From JAIEPT01 sp038217425 (lineage in GTDB: Bacteria > Planctomycetota > Planctomycetia > Gemmatales > Gemmataceae): 42,059 nt of DNA. Numbering within the stretch: the first letter of the stretch is position 1; each line of letters starts with the position of its first letter. The DNA lies in the NCBI GenBank assembly GCA_038217425.1, contig JBBQPM010000045.1, positions 1 to 42,059 of the forward strand, given 5' to 3'. This document shows positions 8,711-17,928 of this stretch, one piece after another. The notes below the pieces were generated by a model that had not been told where the DNA came from, did no database searches, and saw only the letters and a program-made list of their open reading frames with translations. The translations under genes were made by a program, and so were the position numbers.

Positions 8711-9712
8711 ATGACCAAATCCTTCTGGCAAGATCGTCGCGTCTTCGTCACCGGTTGCACCGGCCTCGTCGGCGCCTGGACCGTGCGCAGCCTCCTGGAA
8801 AAAGGCGCTCACGTCGTCGGCCTCGTGCGCGACCAGGTGCCCGGCTCCGAACTGCACCGCAGCGGACTCGGCGCCAAGATGGACGTCGTCCGTGGCGCCG
8901 TCGAAGACTACGCGCTCATGGAGCGGACTCTCGCGGAATACGAAATCCAGACCGTCCTACACCTGGCGGCGCAGACCATCGTCGGCATTGCCAATCGCAG
9001 TCCGATGTCTACTTTCGAAACCAACATCAAAGGCACCTGGTGCCTGCTCGAAGCGGCGCGCCGTTGCGGCTTCACGCCGCATGTCGTCGTCGCCTCGTCC
9101 GACAAGGCGTACGGCGAACAGGCGGTGCTCCCCTACACCGAAGAGACGCCGCTCCGCGGGCAGCATCCCTACGACGTCAGCAAGTCGTGTGCGGACCTGA
9201 TCTCGCTCGCCTACCATCACTCCTACAAGCTCCCCGTCTGCGTCACGCGCTGCGGCAATTTTTACGGCGGCGGCGATCTCAACTGGAACCGCCTCATCCC
9301 GGGCACCATCCGCTCCGTCCTCCGCGGCGAAGCGCCGGTGCTCCGCTCGGACGGCAGCTTCTTACGAGATTATTTTTACGTAAAAGACGGTGCCGCCGCG
9401 TACCTCTTCCTCGCCGAGTGTATGGCCAAGAATCCCGACCTGCACGGCCAGGCGTTCAACTTCTCCAGCCAACTGCCGCTCACCGTGCTCCAGATGGTAG
9501 ATCGAATTCTGCAGGCGATGCACTCGAGCCTGAAGCCGATCATCTTGGCCGAGAGCACGAACGAGATTCCGCACCAGTACCTCTCGTCCGACAAGGCCCG
9601 CGACGTCATGGGCTGGCGCCCGTCGTTCTCGCTGGACGAAGCACTTGTGGACACCATCGCCTGGTACCGGTCGTTCCTTGAGCAAACCGGTTCTGCACGC
9701 ATTGCGGCCTAA
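8711..9712 (+). CDS. rfbG: CDP-glucose 4,6-dehydratase
   Basis: A 333-residue NAD-dependent dehydratase that turns CDP-glucose into CDP-4-keto-6-deoxyglucose. The Rossmann loop is VFVTGCTGLVGAW, and ASSDKAYG with YDVSKSCAD (Tyr-x3-Lys) forms the active site. CGNFYGGGDLNWNRLIPG is the nucleotide-sugar binding block typical of RfbG. The protein is slightly shorter than enteric RfbG, mostly at the ends. AGGA lies about eleven bases before the ATG. Codon use is strongly C-ending here, stricter than in rfbF, which may mean that rfbF and rfbG have different histories. It lies 32 bases before rfbH and is surely cotranscribed with it. Confidence 0.92.
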   Translation: MTKSFWQDRRVFVTGCTGLVGAWTVRSLLEKGAHVVGLVRDQVPGSELHRSGLGAKMDVVRGAVEDYALMERTLAEYEIQTVLHLAAQTIVGIANRSPMSTFETNIKGTWCLLEAARRCGFTPHVVVASSDKAYGEQAVLPYTEETPLRGQHPYDVSKSCADLISLAYHHSYKLPVCVTRCGNFYGGGDLNWNRLIPGTIRSVLRGEAPVLRSDGSFLRDYFYVKDGAAAYLFLAECMAKNPDLHGQAFNFSSQLPLTVLQMVDRILQAMHSSLKPIILAESTNEIPHQYLSSDKARDVMGWRPSFSLDEALVDTIAWYRSFLEQTGSARIAA

Positions 9713-9744
9713 ACCTGATCATTCAAACCTCGCTGGACTCACGC

Positions 9745-11079
9745 ATGGAAACCGACGTCAACGAGCTGCGCACGCAGATCCTCGATCTGGTTCGCCAGTA
9801 CTATCACGGGCGGCACGAGAAGAAGGAGTTCGTGCCAGGCCGAAGCAAAGTCCCCTACGCCGGGCGTGTGTTCGATGCGGAGGAGATGGTCGCCGGCGTC
9901 GATTCGCTGCTCGATTTCTTCTTGACGCTTGGCCCCGAAGGCGACGCCTTTCAGCGCGAACTTGCGGACTACGTCGGCGTCCGTTCGGCGCTGTTGGTCA
10001 ACTCCGGTTCAAGCGCCAATCTTATCGCGTTTGCCACCCTGACGAGTCCGCAGGTCGAGCGCCCCCTGAAACCCGGCGACGAAGTCCTCACCGTTGCCGC
10101 GGGGTTTCCGACGACCGTTGCGCCGATCGTGCAGCACGGCTGCATTCCCGTCTTCGTCGATGTCGATCTGGAAACCGCGAACGTGCAGGCCGACCGTCTG
10201 GAGTCGGCGATCGGGCCGCGCACGCGGGCGATCATGATCGCGCACACGCTGGGCAATCCGTTCGACCTCGACACCGTGATGGACGTCGCCAAGCGTCACG
10301 ATCTATACGTGGTCGAGGACAACTGCGACGCGCTGGGAGCGACGTATCGCGGCCAACGGACGGGAACTTTCGGGCACTTGGCGACGCAGAGCTTTTATCC
10401 GCCGCACCATTTGACGACGGGCGAAGGCGGCGCGGTGCTGTGCAGCACGGGCCGGCTCAAGCGCGTCGCCGAATCGTTCCGCGATTGGGGCCGAGATTGC
10501 TGGTGCGCCTCGGGTCAGGACGACACCTGCGGCAAACGCTTTGACTGGCAGCTAGGAAGTCTTCCGTGCGGATATGACCATAAGTACATCTACAGCCACC
10601 TTGGGTACAATCTGAAGCCGCTCGATTTGCAGGCGGCCATCGGCAGGCAGCAGCTTCGTAAGCTCGACAGCTTCGTCGCCGCCCGACGAGCCAATCACGC
10701 GTACCTACTAAACGCACTCCGGCCGTACGAAGAATACCTGACGATGCCCAGGGCGACGCCGGGGAGCGATCCGTCGTGGTTCGGCATGCTGCTCACGGTG
10801 AAGCCCGATGCCCCGTTCACGAAGTCGCAGCTTGTCGCCCATCTGGAACGAAATCAGATCGCGACTCGCCAGTTGTTCGCGGGCAACCTCTTGCGACAGC
10901 CGGCGTTTACGGGCGTCCAACACCGCGTCGTCGGCGATTTGACGCAGACCGACCGCCTGATGCGCGACGCATTCTTCATCGGCGTCTACCCGGGCCTCAC
11001 GCCGGAGATGCTCGATTACATGACGGTGGCGTTCCAGGTCTTCTTCGAGAGCCAGGCCTGGAAAAACCAGGCCGCGTAA
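9745..11079 (+). CDS. rfbH: CDP-4-keto-6-deoxyglucose 3-dehydrase (E1)
   Basis: A 444-residue PMP/iron-sulfur enzyme that removes the C3 hydroxyl of CDP-4-keto-6-deoxyglucose. It has the aminotransferase fold, but the usual PLP lysine is replaced by His: SFYPPHHLTTGEGG (His221-His222), the mark of this family. The [2Fe-2S] ligands fit the Yersinia E1 pattern as I recall it: Cys194 in EDNCDALG, then Cys252, Cys254 and Cys262 in the segment around RDCWCASGQDDTCGK. YIYSHLGYNLKPLDLQAA is also typical. Full turnover needs a flavin/iron-sulfur reductase (RfbI, E3), for which no gene is seen in the window. The start is set by the conserved N-terminus; the ribosome site is weak, as often within operons. 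Confidence 0.95.
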   Translation: METDVNELRTQILDLVRQYYHGRHEKKEFVPGRSKVPYAGRVFDAEEMVAGVDSLLDFFLTLGPEGDAFQRELADYVGVRSALLVNSGSSANLIAFATLTSPQVERPLKPGDEVLTVAAGFPTTVAPIVQHGCIPVFVDVDLETANVQADRLESAIGPRTRAIMIAHTLGNPFDLDTVMDVAKRHDLYVVEDNCDALGATYRGQRTGTFGHLATQSFYPPHHLTTGEGGAVLCSTGRLKRVAESFRDWGRDCWCASGQDDTCGKRFDWQLGSLPCGYDHKYIYSHLGYNLKPLDLQAAIGRQQLRKLDSFVAARRANHAYLLNALRPYEEYLTMPRATPGSDPSWFGMLLTVKPDAPFTKSQLVAHLERNQIATRQLFAGNLLRQPAFTGVQHRVVGDLTQTDRLMRDAFFIGVYPGLTPEMLDYMTVAFQVFFESQAWKNQAA

Positions 11080-11463
11080 TGCGACGGAGCTCGTGATGCG
11101 ATAATTTTCCTGGAGCCTTGGCCTGATCATCGAACGTCCCAGGGCAGCCCTACCATGCCCTAATCGAGGCGTGGCTCGTCTGGCCTCGTTTGAGACAGGC
11201 GGCGATTACGAGGCATCTGGTAAGAAAACGTTTCCGAGGTTCGGACTTCAGTTCATGTCTCGCCAGTGCGGCAGGCTGCGCAATGCGAAGTCGGAAGGCG
11301 ATTTTCGGCCAATAGGCAAGACCTGTCCGCATTCCTCTTTCGCTTCGTTTTTTCTTCTGGCCAGGCGTTCCGCGAACCAGCCGATGAATTCAGTGGACGC
11401 AGTCCGGGCGTCGCAGATTCTTCGACGACAACCCGTTCCTGTGGGACGGAAATTCTCGTTTGT
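11080..11463. other. 384-base intergenic region, no recognised gene
   Basis: This gap lies between the converging ends of rfbH and the leftward PhoD-family gene. Short frames on both strands exist but none has a ribosome site together with a recognisable product. I see no clear terminator hairpin and no repeat shared with the rest of the window. Confidence 0.5.
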
Positions 11464-13284
11464 TTATCGCGCCAGTATCGTCTCCGCATACTGCAATCGC
11501 CCCGTGAAGCCGTCGTAATACTGGAAGATTACTTGCGCCTTCGGGTACGCGATCCAGCGCGTGTCGCCTTCTTTCTGGGGATTGTTGAAGACGTTGTTGA
11601 CTTGCACCACGCAATAGAGCGGTTGGCGGGCGATCGGGCGCGGCACGTCGTCGGCGAAGTAGCTTGACCAGCGGATAAAGCACTTGGTTCCAAACGAATC
11701 GTAAGGCCCATTGATGGGTCGTTTGCCTTCGTCGCCGGCGAGATGGTTCTGCGAGTTGTGGGGGCCCGACGCGAACTCCCAGACGTTGTCAGCGATCTTG
11801 ATCGCGAAGCTGTTGTGCAAGTCGCCGGTCAGCACCATGACCGGCTTGCCCAGGCTGTTCCAGAAGTCCAGCAACTCGCCGCGCTCCTCGAGGAAGACCG
11901 TCCAGGCATCGTCCTTGTTTTTCGCGCGCACGGCGCCGCCGCCGACGTGGGGAACCATCAGGTTGACGGACGACACGACGAAATGGAAATCGGCGTCGCT
12001 CTTCTTCATTTCCTCCTTCAACCAGGCTTTCTGTTCCTTGCCCAGCATGGAGATGCCCTTCTTGGCGCGATTATCGAGATCGTGCATATCGCGATGGCTG
12101 CGCGTGTCAAGCAGATAGAAATCGCAGTTGGCGATGCGCATCTTGAACCAGTTGCGACGGCCGATCGAATAACTGGAGGCGCCGTCGGCGTATGCCGCGG
12201 GCTTGATGCGTAGGCGATTCTTGTCGAGGATCTCGTCAATGGCAAAGACGCCGGCGTTGGGATCGCCGGGAAGTTCGTCGTCGAGTTCGTTAATGTTCTC
12301 GCCGGCGCTTGGTTTACCCCAGTGCACATGCAGGTTGGCGATTTGCTTGAGATCGAGCTTTGTGAAGTCGGCGCTCTTGTCGACGAGAATGTCGCTCCCT
12401 TTCTTCAACGCTGCCTTGCCGAAATGGACGTCCTGAGGTCGACCTGTCGGGTTGCTCCAGGCGAGATAATCGTACCAGGCGTTGACGCCGATATCGCGGA
12501 AGACGGCACGGCGTTCGCGGACCCCTGCTTCGCCGGCACCCCATACGTCATTGAGGATTTCGTGATCGTCGAGGGTAAAGAAACTCGGAATGCGGCGATG
12601 CCATTCCGACAGATTCTTGCCCCGTTCCAGATAAACCTTGTAGTTCTCCCAGACGCCGACGAGCGTCGGCGCGACTTTGACTTCGTGGGGGATGTCCTTG
12701 GCCGTCTTGCCAACTTGCTTCAACCAGTCATCGACGGTATGGCTCCGCTTGTCCTCATACAGCCAGTCCCCGTTGAGGATGGCAAAGTCGATCTTGTCTT
12801 CCAGTTCGCGCAGCATGGTCTTGAAGGCCGGGCCGTTTGGTCCGAGGCTTTGCTTGGGATTCTGATTGTTGCCGCAGGCGTATTCGAAGCTGAAGTTGAA
12901 TAGCCCGCGCGGGTTGAGCTTGGCGTCGCGCAGTGCCGCCGAATCAGGAAGCGTTCGGAACGAACCGTCCGTTTTTCGCTTGCTGCCGACCACCTGATAG
13001 TAGTACTTCGTGGCGGGATTGAGTCCGGTGATATGAACCCAGCCCGTGTTGTCGCGAGCGAGCTTGGTTTCCGCGACGGGCGAAAGTTGATCGAGCTGGT
13101 CGGCATTGATCCCGTAACGCACTTGAAACGCGCCCGATCGCGCGGTCCGGACCCAAACGCCCACCTCATTCGTACCGAGCCGGCCCAGAATCGGACCATG
13201 CGTCATCTCGATTTTGCCTTCCTGGGCCATCGTGCTCCCCGTAGCGAGCAGACCCAAGATGAAGGAGACAACGTGCTTGTTCAT
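11464..13284 (-). CDS. Exported PhoD-family phosphatase (alkaline phosphatase D-like), 606 aa
   Basis: A metal-dependent phosphomonoesterase or phosphodiesterase of the PhoD type, probably exported. The N-terminus MNKHVVSFILGLLATGSTMA is a typical signal peptide. Residues of about 25-110 form the beta-sandwich PhoD_N domain (GPILGRLGTNEVGVWVRTA, GLNPATKYYYQV). The metallophosphatase core follows with LNGDWLYE, TLDDHEILNDVWGAGE and VLTGDLHNSFA, which carry Asp, Asn and His metal ligands. ATG 13284 has AAGGAA seven bases upstream; the 13 extra codons before it are not used. It stands back to back with a second, smaller PhoD-family gene 119 bases away. Substrate is not known from sequence: phosphate scavenging from esters or teichoic-acid-like polymers are both possible. 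Confidence 0.85.
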   Translation of the reverse strand: MNKHVVSFILGLLATGSTMAQEGKIEMTHGPILGRLGTNEVGVWVRTARSGAFQVRYGINADQLDQLSPVAETKLARDNTGWVHITGLNPATKYYYQVVGSKRKTDGSFRTLPDSAALRDAKLNPRGLFNFSFEYACGNNQNPKQSLGPNGPAFKTMLRELEDKIDFAILNGDWLYEDKRSHTVDDWLKQVGKTAKDIPHEVKVAPTLVGVWENYKVYLERGKNLSEWHRRIPSFFTLDDHEILNDVWGAGEAGVRERRAVFRDIGVNAWYDYLAWSNPTGRPQDVHFGKAALKKGSDILVDKSADFTKLDLKQIANLHVHWGKPSAGENINELDDELPGDPNAGVFAIDEILDKNRLRIKPAAYADGASSYSIGRRNWFKMRIANCDFYLLDTRSHRDMHDLDNRAKKGISMLGKEQKAWLKEEMKKSDADFHFVVSSVNLMVPHVGGGAVRAKNKDDAWTVFLEERGELLDFWNSLGKPVMVLTGDLHNSFAIKIADNVWEFASGPHNSQNHLAGDEGKRPINGPYDSFGTKCFIRWSSYFADDVPRPIARQPLYCVVQVNNVFNNPQKEGDTRWIAYPKAQVIFQYYDGFTGRLQYAETILAR

Positions 13285-13403
13285 GGAATGTTTCCTTTGC
13301 TCAACGAAAAACGAGAAGGCCATTGGCGAATCGCCGAATATCGTAAGCCCAATCTAAACGACCCCGATCGTCGTCTCAACGAAATACTCGCGGAGAATGA
13401 AAG

Positions 13404-14501
13404 ATGTACGTCGCACTGCGTGCTGGCGCTGTTCTGATTGCGTTCTGGATTTCGTGTAATTCGCTCGGCTTCGCGGACGAAAAGGCCTTGTCCCGGATTG
13501 CTTTCGGCTCCTGCGCGCGGCAGGACAAAGCGCAGCCGATTTGGGAGTCGGTCGTCGAGACGAAGCCGGAACTGTTCATCTTTCTCGGCGACAACATCTA
13601 CGCCGACACGGAAGACATGGACCTGATGCGGGCGAAGTACAAACTACTCGCTGATCAGCCGGGATTGATTAAGCTCAAGAAAATCTGCCCGATCATCGCC
13701 ACATGGGACGATCACGATTACGGCGCCAACGACGCCGGTTTCGAGTATCCCAAGAAGAAAGAGTCCCAGCAGATCTTCCTCGATTTCTTCGGCGTCGCCA
13801 AAGACGATCCGTGCCGCAAGCAGGAAGGCGTCTACTCCGCCCAAGTCTACGGTCCGGTCGGCAAGCGCGTGCAGATCATCCTGCTCGACGCACGCTATCA
13901 CCGCAGCAAACTCAAGACCGGATTCAAGCCGGGCGAGCCGGGCGACGGTTATCGCGGCAAGTATGCCCCCAACGCCGATGAAGACGCCACCGTGCTTGGC
14001 GAAACCCAATGGCGCTGGCTCGAGCAGCAACTCAAAGTCCCCGCCGAGATTCGACTCATCGGCTCCGGCGTGCAAGTCATTCCCGATGAACATGGCTCCG
14101 AGACCTGGGGCAACTTCCCGAATGAGCGAAAACGTCTTCTCCGCCTCATTCGCGACACCGGAGCTAATGGCGTCATCTTGCTCAGCGGCGACCGTCACCT
14201 TGCGGAGATCTCGCGACTCCGCGCCGACCACCCTCTTGGCGTCGGGTATCCGCTCTTCGACATCACCAGCAGCAGCCTGAATCATCCCAGCGGCAATAAG
14301 AACAAGGCCGATGTGCGCTTCGCGAACGAAATCAACTCGTATCGGCTCGGCTTGACCTACTTCGATACCAACTTCGGCTGCATTCACGTGGACTGGGATG
14401 CGAGCGATCCGGTTGTCCGTTGCCAGGTACGTGACGAAAAGGGGGGCGTCATGTTGCAGCAGCGGATCGCACTCAGTCAACTGCGCGCCGCGAACAAGTG
14501 A
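13404..14501 (+). CDS. Exported PhoD-family phosphatase, 365 aa
   Basis: A second PhoD-like metallophosphatase, without the N-terminal PhoD_N domain of its divergent neighbour. MYVALRAGAVLIAFWISC followed by NSLGFA is a signal peptide. The core motifs are IAFGSCARQ, FLGDNIYAD, IATWDDHDYGAND and ILLSGDRHLAEI, all with intact metal ligands. DARYHRS follows the usual substrate-pocket position. About 365 residues is normal for the short subgroup common in planctomycetes and Bacteroidota. The shared 119-base upstream region suggests that it and the larger PhoD gene respond to the same signal, most plausibly phosphate shortage, but no Pho box was identified. Confidence 0.85.
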   Translation: MYVALRAGAVLIAFWISCNSLGFADEKALSRIAFGSCARQDKAQPIWESVVETKPELFIFLGDNIYADTEDMDLMRAKYKLLADQPGLIKLKKICPIIATWDDHDYGANDAGFEYPKKKESQQIFLDFFGVAKDDPCRKQEGVYSAQVYGPVGKRVQIILLDARYHRSKLKTGFKPGEPGDGYRGKYAPNADEDATVLGETQWRWLEQQLKVPAEIRLIGSGVQVIPDEHGSETWGNFPNERKRLLRLIRDTGANGVILLSGDRHLAEISRLRADHPLGVGYPLFDITSSSLNHPSGNKNKADVRFANEINSYRLGLTYFDTNFGCIHVDWDASDPVVRCQVRDEKGGVMLQQRIALSQLRAANK

Positions 14502-14716
14502 CGCTCCCAGTTCCTCCGGCGCCGTCCACGAATACGTGCGCGTCGTCGAGTCCGTCCGCGAAAACGGACAAATTGAACAAATGGGCTTTGCTCGCTTCTT
14601 GTCGGCGTCGGCCGCGCTTGCTTCCCGACGAGCATGAGTTAGAAGCTGACGCAAATCGTGTGGTAGGGATAAAATGCCCTTATCGATTCTCACATCTCCA
14701 TGCGAGGAGCGTCGTG

Positions 14717-17368
14717 ATGATCACTCGGTCCCTCGGTCTACTGTGCTTGATCGTGCTGCCGGGATTCGCTTCCGGGCAGGAGCCAAAGCTCCCCCTGGAC
14801 GCGTACGGATTTCCTTTGCCGAAAGGCGCGATTGCCCGTCTGGGCGATTTACACTTCGCCCAGCGCGGGCGGGTTGACGGCATCGTCGTCTCGCCGGATG
14901 GCAAGGTCGTCGCGACCGCCGGAGCGCCCTATCGCCGGATCTTGCATGGTTACGGCGACTTCGAAGACGCCAACCTTTACCTTTGGAACGCCGAGACGGG
15001 CCGGCTCACGCACGATATTCCCCTGGGCATCGGTTCCCGTCCGCTCGGGTTTTCCACCGACGGCAAAGTTCTGGCGGTCACTTCCAAACAAGATTTCATG
15101 TTCGTGGACGTCGCAACGGGAAAGCTCTACTGGCCGAGCGAGAAACCGGAACGGCCGGCGTTCGTGAAGCCTCACTTTCTGGACGGCGGCCGCCTCATGG
15201 CGGGGCACAACTATCAAGACGTCGAAGTTTGGGACGTCGCCAAGGGAACGCTGGTGCAAAGCTGGAAGACGACCCGAACGAAGACGTTTCCGGACGGGCT
15301 TCGTGTCGAGAAATTGAAGCTCGAAGGACAGGAGATCCGGGTGGGCTTGTCTCCCTCGGGAGCGACCATGGCCTGGTTCGTCCGCACTCCCGTCGGACAA
15401 TTGCAATGGCCCTCGCGCGTGGAAATTCACCTTTTCGACACGCTCACGGGCGAACGCAAGGGCGACGTCGTACGGCTCAACGGCTATTACCACGACGCCG
15501 CGCTGCTGGATGAGGGCGAAACCGTCCTGGTGGGGGCAACCTTTCTCGGCGCCGATCGTTCTGGCAGCCAAGACCGCGGCGGCAACGTCGCTCTGGATGT
15601 CAAGACCGGCAAGGAACGTTTCCGCATCCACCACATCGTCGGGCGCGACGACGTGCAGATCGTGCCGACCCGCAACGTGATCGAAGGGTTCCGCCTCACC
15701 GCAGTGGCGCCCGACGGCAAATCGTTTTACACCTTCGGGACGAGGGCGCTTCGCGAACGCCGAGACATGGCCACCGGCAAGGTACTGGCCAAGCTCGAAA
15801 GTTACGCCCGCGGCGAAGTGAGCATCTTCGGGTTCGCCGCCGACGGGAAGCGGACCGTCGTTGGGGACGACTGCCGATGGTACTGGGGCGACCTCGATCT
15901 CAAGCCGCTGGCGCCCAGGACCGAGGGATCTAATTTGTTCCCGACGGCGCGTTACTTGTCGGCCGGCCGCATCCGTTTCCCGGGAGCGGACAATTCGTTT
16001 CGCGTCTGGGATCTGAGCGCGAACAAGGTCGTCGAGTCGGGCCATTATCCACCCCGGCCGAAGCTGCATCCGGAGCCGGCCTCGCTGAATTGGCGCCACC
16101 CCATGGAGCGTGATGCCGGGCACCGCATTCTCGCGGCGAACTATCAGGGACAACTGGTCGTCTTCGACCGGGCGGAGGGAAGTATCCGTTGCCGGCTGGA
16201 GGGCATCTTCGCGAACAGTCCCGACGATAGAAACTGGCCTGTCGTCAGCGCGGACGGCGAACTCACCATCGTGCCCCAACTCATTGGCAAGGACTTTGTG
16301 GTTTCGTCGTTTGAAACGCGGGCCGGTCGCCGACTGGCAACCCACCGCGTCCCGGCCGCCAGTGTGTTCCCCGGCGTTTTTCCCTTCCTCCCGCTCGGCG
16401 ACCAGACGCGCCCCGCCGTCGCGTGGTATGCCGAGGATGCCTCGGTCTTCGGCTACCACACGCGCGATGGCCGGCTGACACTCGTCGATACCCGCACCGG
16501 CAAGGCGATCCGCACCGTCGGGTTTGCTGGGCTGCTGACAAAGGATTCCGAAGTGAAGCGGCCCGTATCAGTGGGGGATCTGAGCCGGGCGCCCGTGCAG
16601 GGGGGGCCCGTTCCGATCCCGCCCATGCTCGCCTGGGGGTATGGCACGCAACCGGACAGACCATTCATCGTGGCCAGTACGGCCGCGTTCGTCAAAGGCG
16701 CCGGCTTTGAGTATGCCCTTTTCGACCGGAAAACGGGCGAGGTCTTGCGGCATCGCCTGCTCTCTTCCGGAGGCGTGTTTTCGCACGATGGCCGCTTTGT
16801 TTTCGCCAGAAGAAATGTCGATGACGTCTACATCTACGAAACCGCGACCGACACGCTGCGCGGCATCATTTCGACGGGCGGCGGATCAGGATTCTCCCTC
16901 GTGATCGCGCCGGACGATCGAACGATGGCGACTGGTAATGCCGACACGTCGATACTGGCGTGGGATCTCAGCCGCCCGCTCGGCGGCGAGCCGATCCTGC
17001 CCCCCGCCGACGCCCCCGGCGCCAAGGTCGGGGATTACTGGCAATTGCTGGGTGAAGTCGAGCGCAAAAAGGCGGAGCCCGCGCTGTGGGCGCTGGTGCG
17101 CGGCCCGAAGCAAACACTGGCGATTCTGAAGGAGAACCTTCGGCCCGCGCTGGAAGCGGAACCGGGGTTGTTCAAGGATCCGACCAAGGCGCCAACCTCT
17201 CTACGAGAACTGCGTGCGCTGGAGGTGCTGGAACGAATCGGCAGCGCGGCAGCGGAAAAGCTGGTCGAGGAAATCGCAACTGGCCATGCAGAAGCACTGC
17301 TGACACGCGAAGCGAAACGAGTGCTGTCGCGCTGGCCTCACGGAACGGGGCAACTCTTCGATCGTTGA
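14717..17368 (+). CDS. Secreted WD40-repeat protein with Gemmata-type C-terminal tail
   Basis: An 883-residue protein with a signal peptide (MITRSLGLLCLIVLPGFASG) and irregular WD40-like blades, for instance VVSPDGKVVATAGAP near the N-terminus and IAPDDRTMATGNADTSILAWD near residue 750. These should form one or two beta-propellers that bind partners outside the cytoplasm. The last 120 residues are a helical tail: LGEVERKKAEPALWALVRGPK, then LRALEVLERIGSAAAEKLVEEI and LTREAKRVLSRW. I associate this tail with many WD40 proteins of Gemmataceae, usually with a longer HEAT-like stretch in the middle that is missing here. ATG 14717 has GAGGAG seven bases upstream; the frame is open 73 codons further but that part is not protein-like. 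Function is unknown. Confidence 0.75.
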   Translation: MITRSLGLLCLIVLPGFASGQEPKLPLDAYGFPLPKGAIARLGDLHFAQRGRVDGIVVSPDGKVVATAGAPYRRILHGYGDFEDANLYLWNAETGRLTHDIPLGIGSRPLGFSTDGKVLAVTSKQDFMFVDVATGKLYWPSEKPERPAFVKPHFLDGGRLMAGHNYQDVEVWDVAKGTLVQSWKTTRTKTFPDGLRVEKLKLEGQEIRVGLSPSGATMAWFVRTPVGQLQWPSRVEIHLFDTLTGERKGDVVRLNGYYHDAALLDEGETVLVGATFLGADRSGSQDRGGNVALDVKTGKERFRIHHIVGRDDVQIVPTRNVIEGFRLTAVAPDGKSFYTFGTRALRERRDMATGKVLAKLESYARGEVSIFGFAADGKRTVVGDDCRWYWGDLDLKPLAPRTEGSNLFPTARYLSAGRIRFPGADNSFRVWDLSANKVVESGHYPPRPKLHPEPASLNWRHPMERDAGHRILAANYQGQLVVFDRAEGSIRCRLEGIFANSPDDRNWPVVSADGELTIVPQLIGKDFVVSSFETRAGRRLATHRVPAASVFPGVFPFLPLGDQTRPAVAWYAEDASVFGYHTRDGRLTLVDTRTGKAIRTVGFAGLLTKDSEVKRPVSVGDLSRAPVQGGPVPIPPMLAWGYGTQPDRPFIVASTAAFVKGAGFEYALFDRKTGEVLRHRLLSSGGVFSHDGRFVFARRNVDDVYIYETATDTLRGIISTGGGSGFSLVIAPDDRTMATGNADTSILAWDLSRPLGGEPILPPADAPGAKVGDYWQLLGEVERKKAEPALWALVRGPKQTLAILKENLRPALEAEPGLFKDPTKAPTSLRELRALEVLERIGSAAAEKLVEEIATGHAEALLTREAKRVLSRWPHGTGQLFDR

Positions 17369-17461
17369 CGGCCGAAATGCGCCGTGCGGTTCGGTCATGA
17401 CGGATCAGCCGGCGCGAATGTTTCCATCCTCGGCGCCCTCTGTGACTCGTCTTCCTTTTCG

Positions 17462-17854
17462 CTACTTCGCAGGGGGCGAGCGATGGAAATGGACGTGCTT
17501 CCACGAGCCGGACTGCTTCTGCCAGACGCGCGTCTCCTCGACGCTGCGCGTGACGGGCGTGCCGTCGGCGAGTTGTCGTTGGTTGACGCGGACGTAGCTG
17601 AGCACGGCGACGTCGCCCATGATCCGCACGTGCGGCGAACACATCTCGGTGTTGTACGGCTGACTGGCGGCGCCGAACTCGAAGTAGAACTTGTGGAACG
17701 CCATCCCCGCGACGAGCTGGCCCAACGCCTCCGGCTCGAAGCAGGTGAGCGTCGGATCGCACAGCGCTTCGTAGGTTTTCCAGTCGGCGGCGGCGATGCT
17801 GTCGAGCAGTTTCTTGTTCAGGGCGAGCAGTTCGGGTTCGGCGGCGCTGGACAT
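17462..17854 (-). CDS. CaMKII association-domain protein (NTF2-like fold)
   Basis: A 130-residue protein that matches the association domain of eukaryotic Ca2+/calmodulin-dependent kinase II almost end to end. Shared landmarks are CDPTLTCFEPEALGQLV, FHKFYFEF, SPHVRIMGDVAVLSYVR, SVEETRVWQKQSGSWKHV and HFH near the C-terminus. In eukaryotes this domain builds 12- to 14-subunit rings that gather kinase domains; bacterial stand-alone versions are known, and many NTF2-like proteins bind small ligands in the same cavity. It starts 74 bases after the stop of the kinase-PAS-GAF gene on the same strand, with GGAG eight bases before the ATG. Whether it assembles the neighbouring kinase is inference. 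It converges with the WD40 gene. Confidence 0.85.
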   Translation of the reverse strand: MSSAAEPELLALNKKLLDSIAAADWKTYEALCDPTLTCFEPEALGQLVAGMAFHKFYFEFGAASQPYNTEMCSPHVRIMGDVAVLSYVRVNQRQLADGTPVTRSVEETRVWQKQSGSWKHVHFHRSPPAK

Positions 17855-17928
17855 GCGGAAGGCTCCGGTGGAGGGTCGATAATCCGCGGTATTTTACGCC
17901 GAGCGCCAACGGGCGGCGAGAGCGATCG

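Noticed and set aside
11080..11463. Small minus-strand frame at 11253-11489
   Set aside because: It overlaps the end of the PhoD gene, has no ribosome site and no recognisable sequence.
14849..16459. A 536-codon minus-strand frame inside the WD40 gene
   Set aside because: Shadow of the WD40 gene; no domain and no ribosome site.
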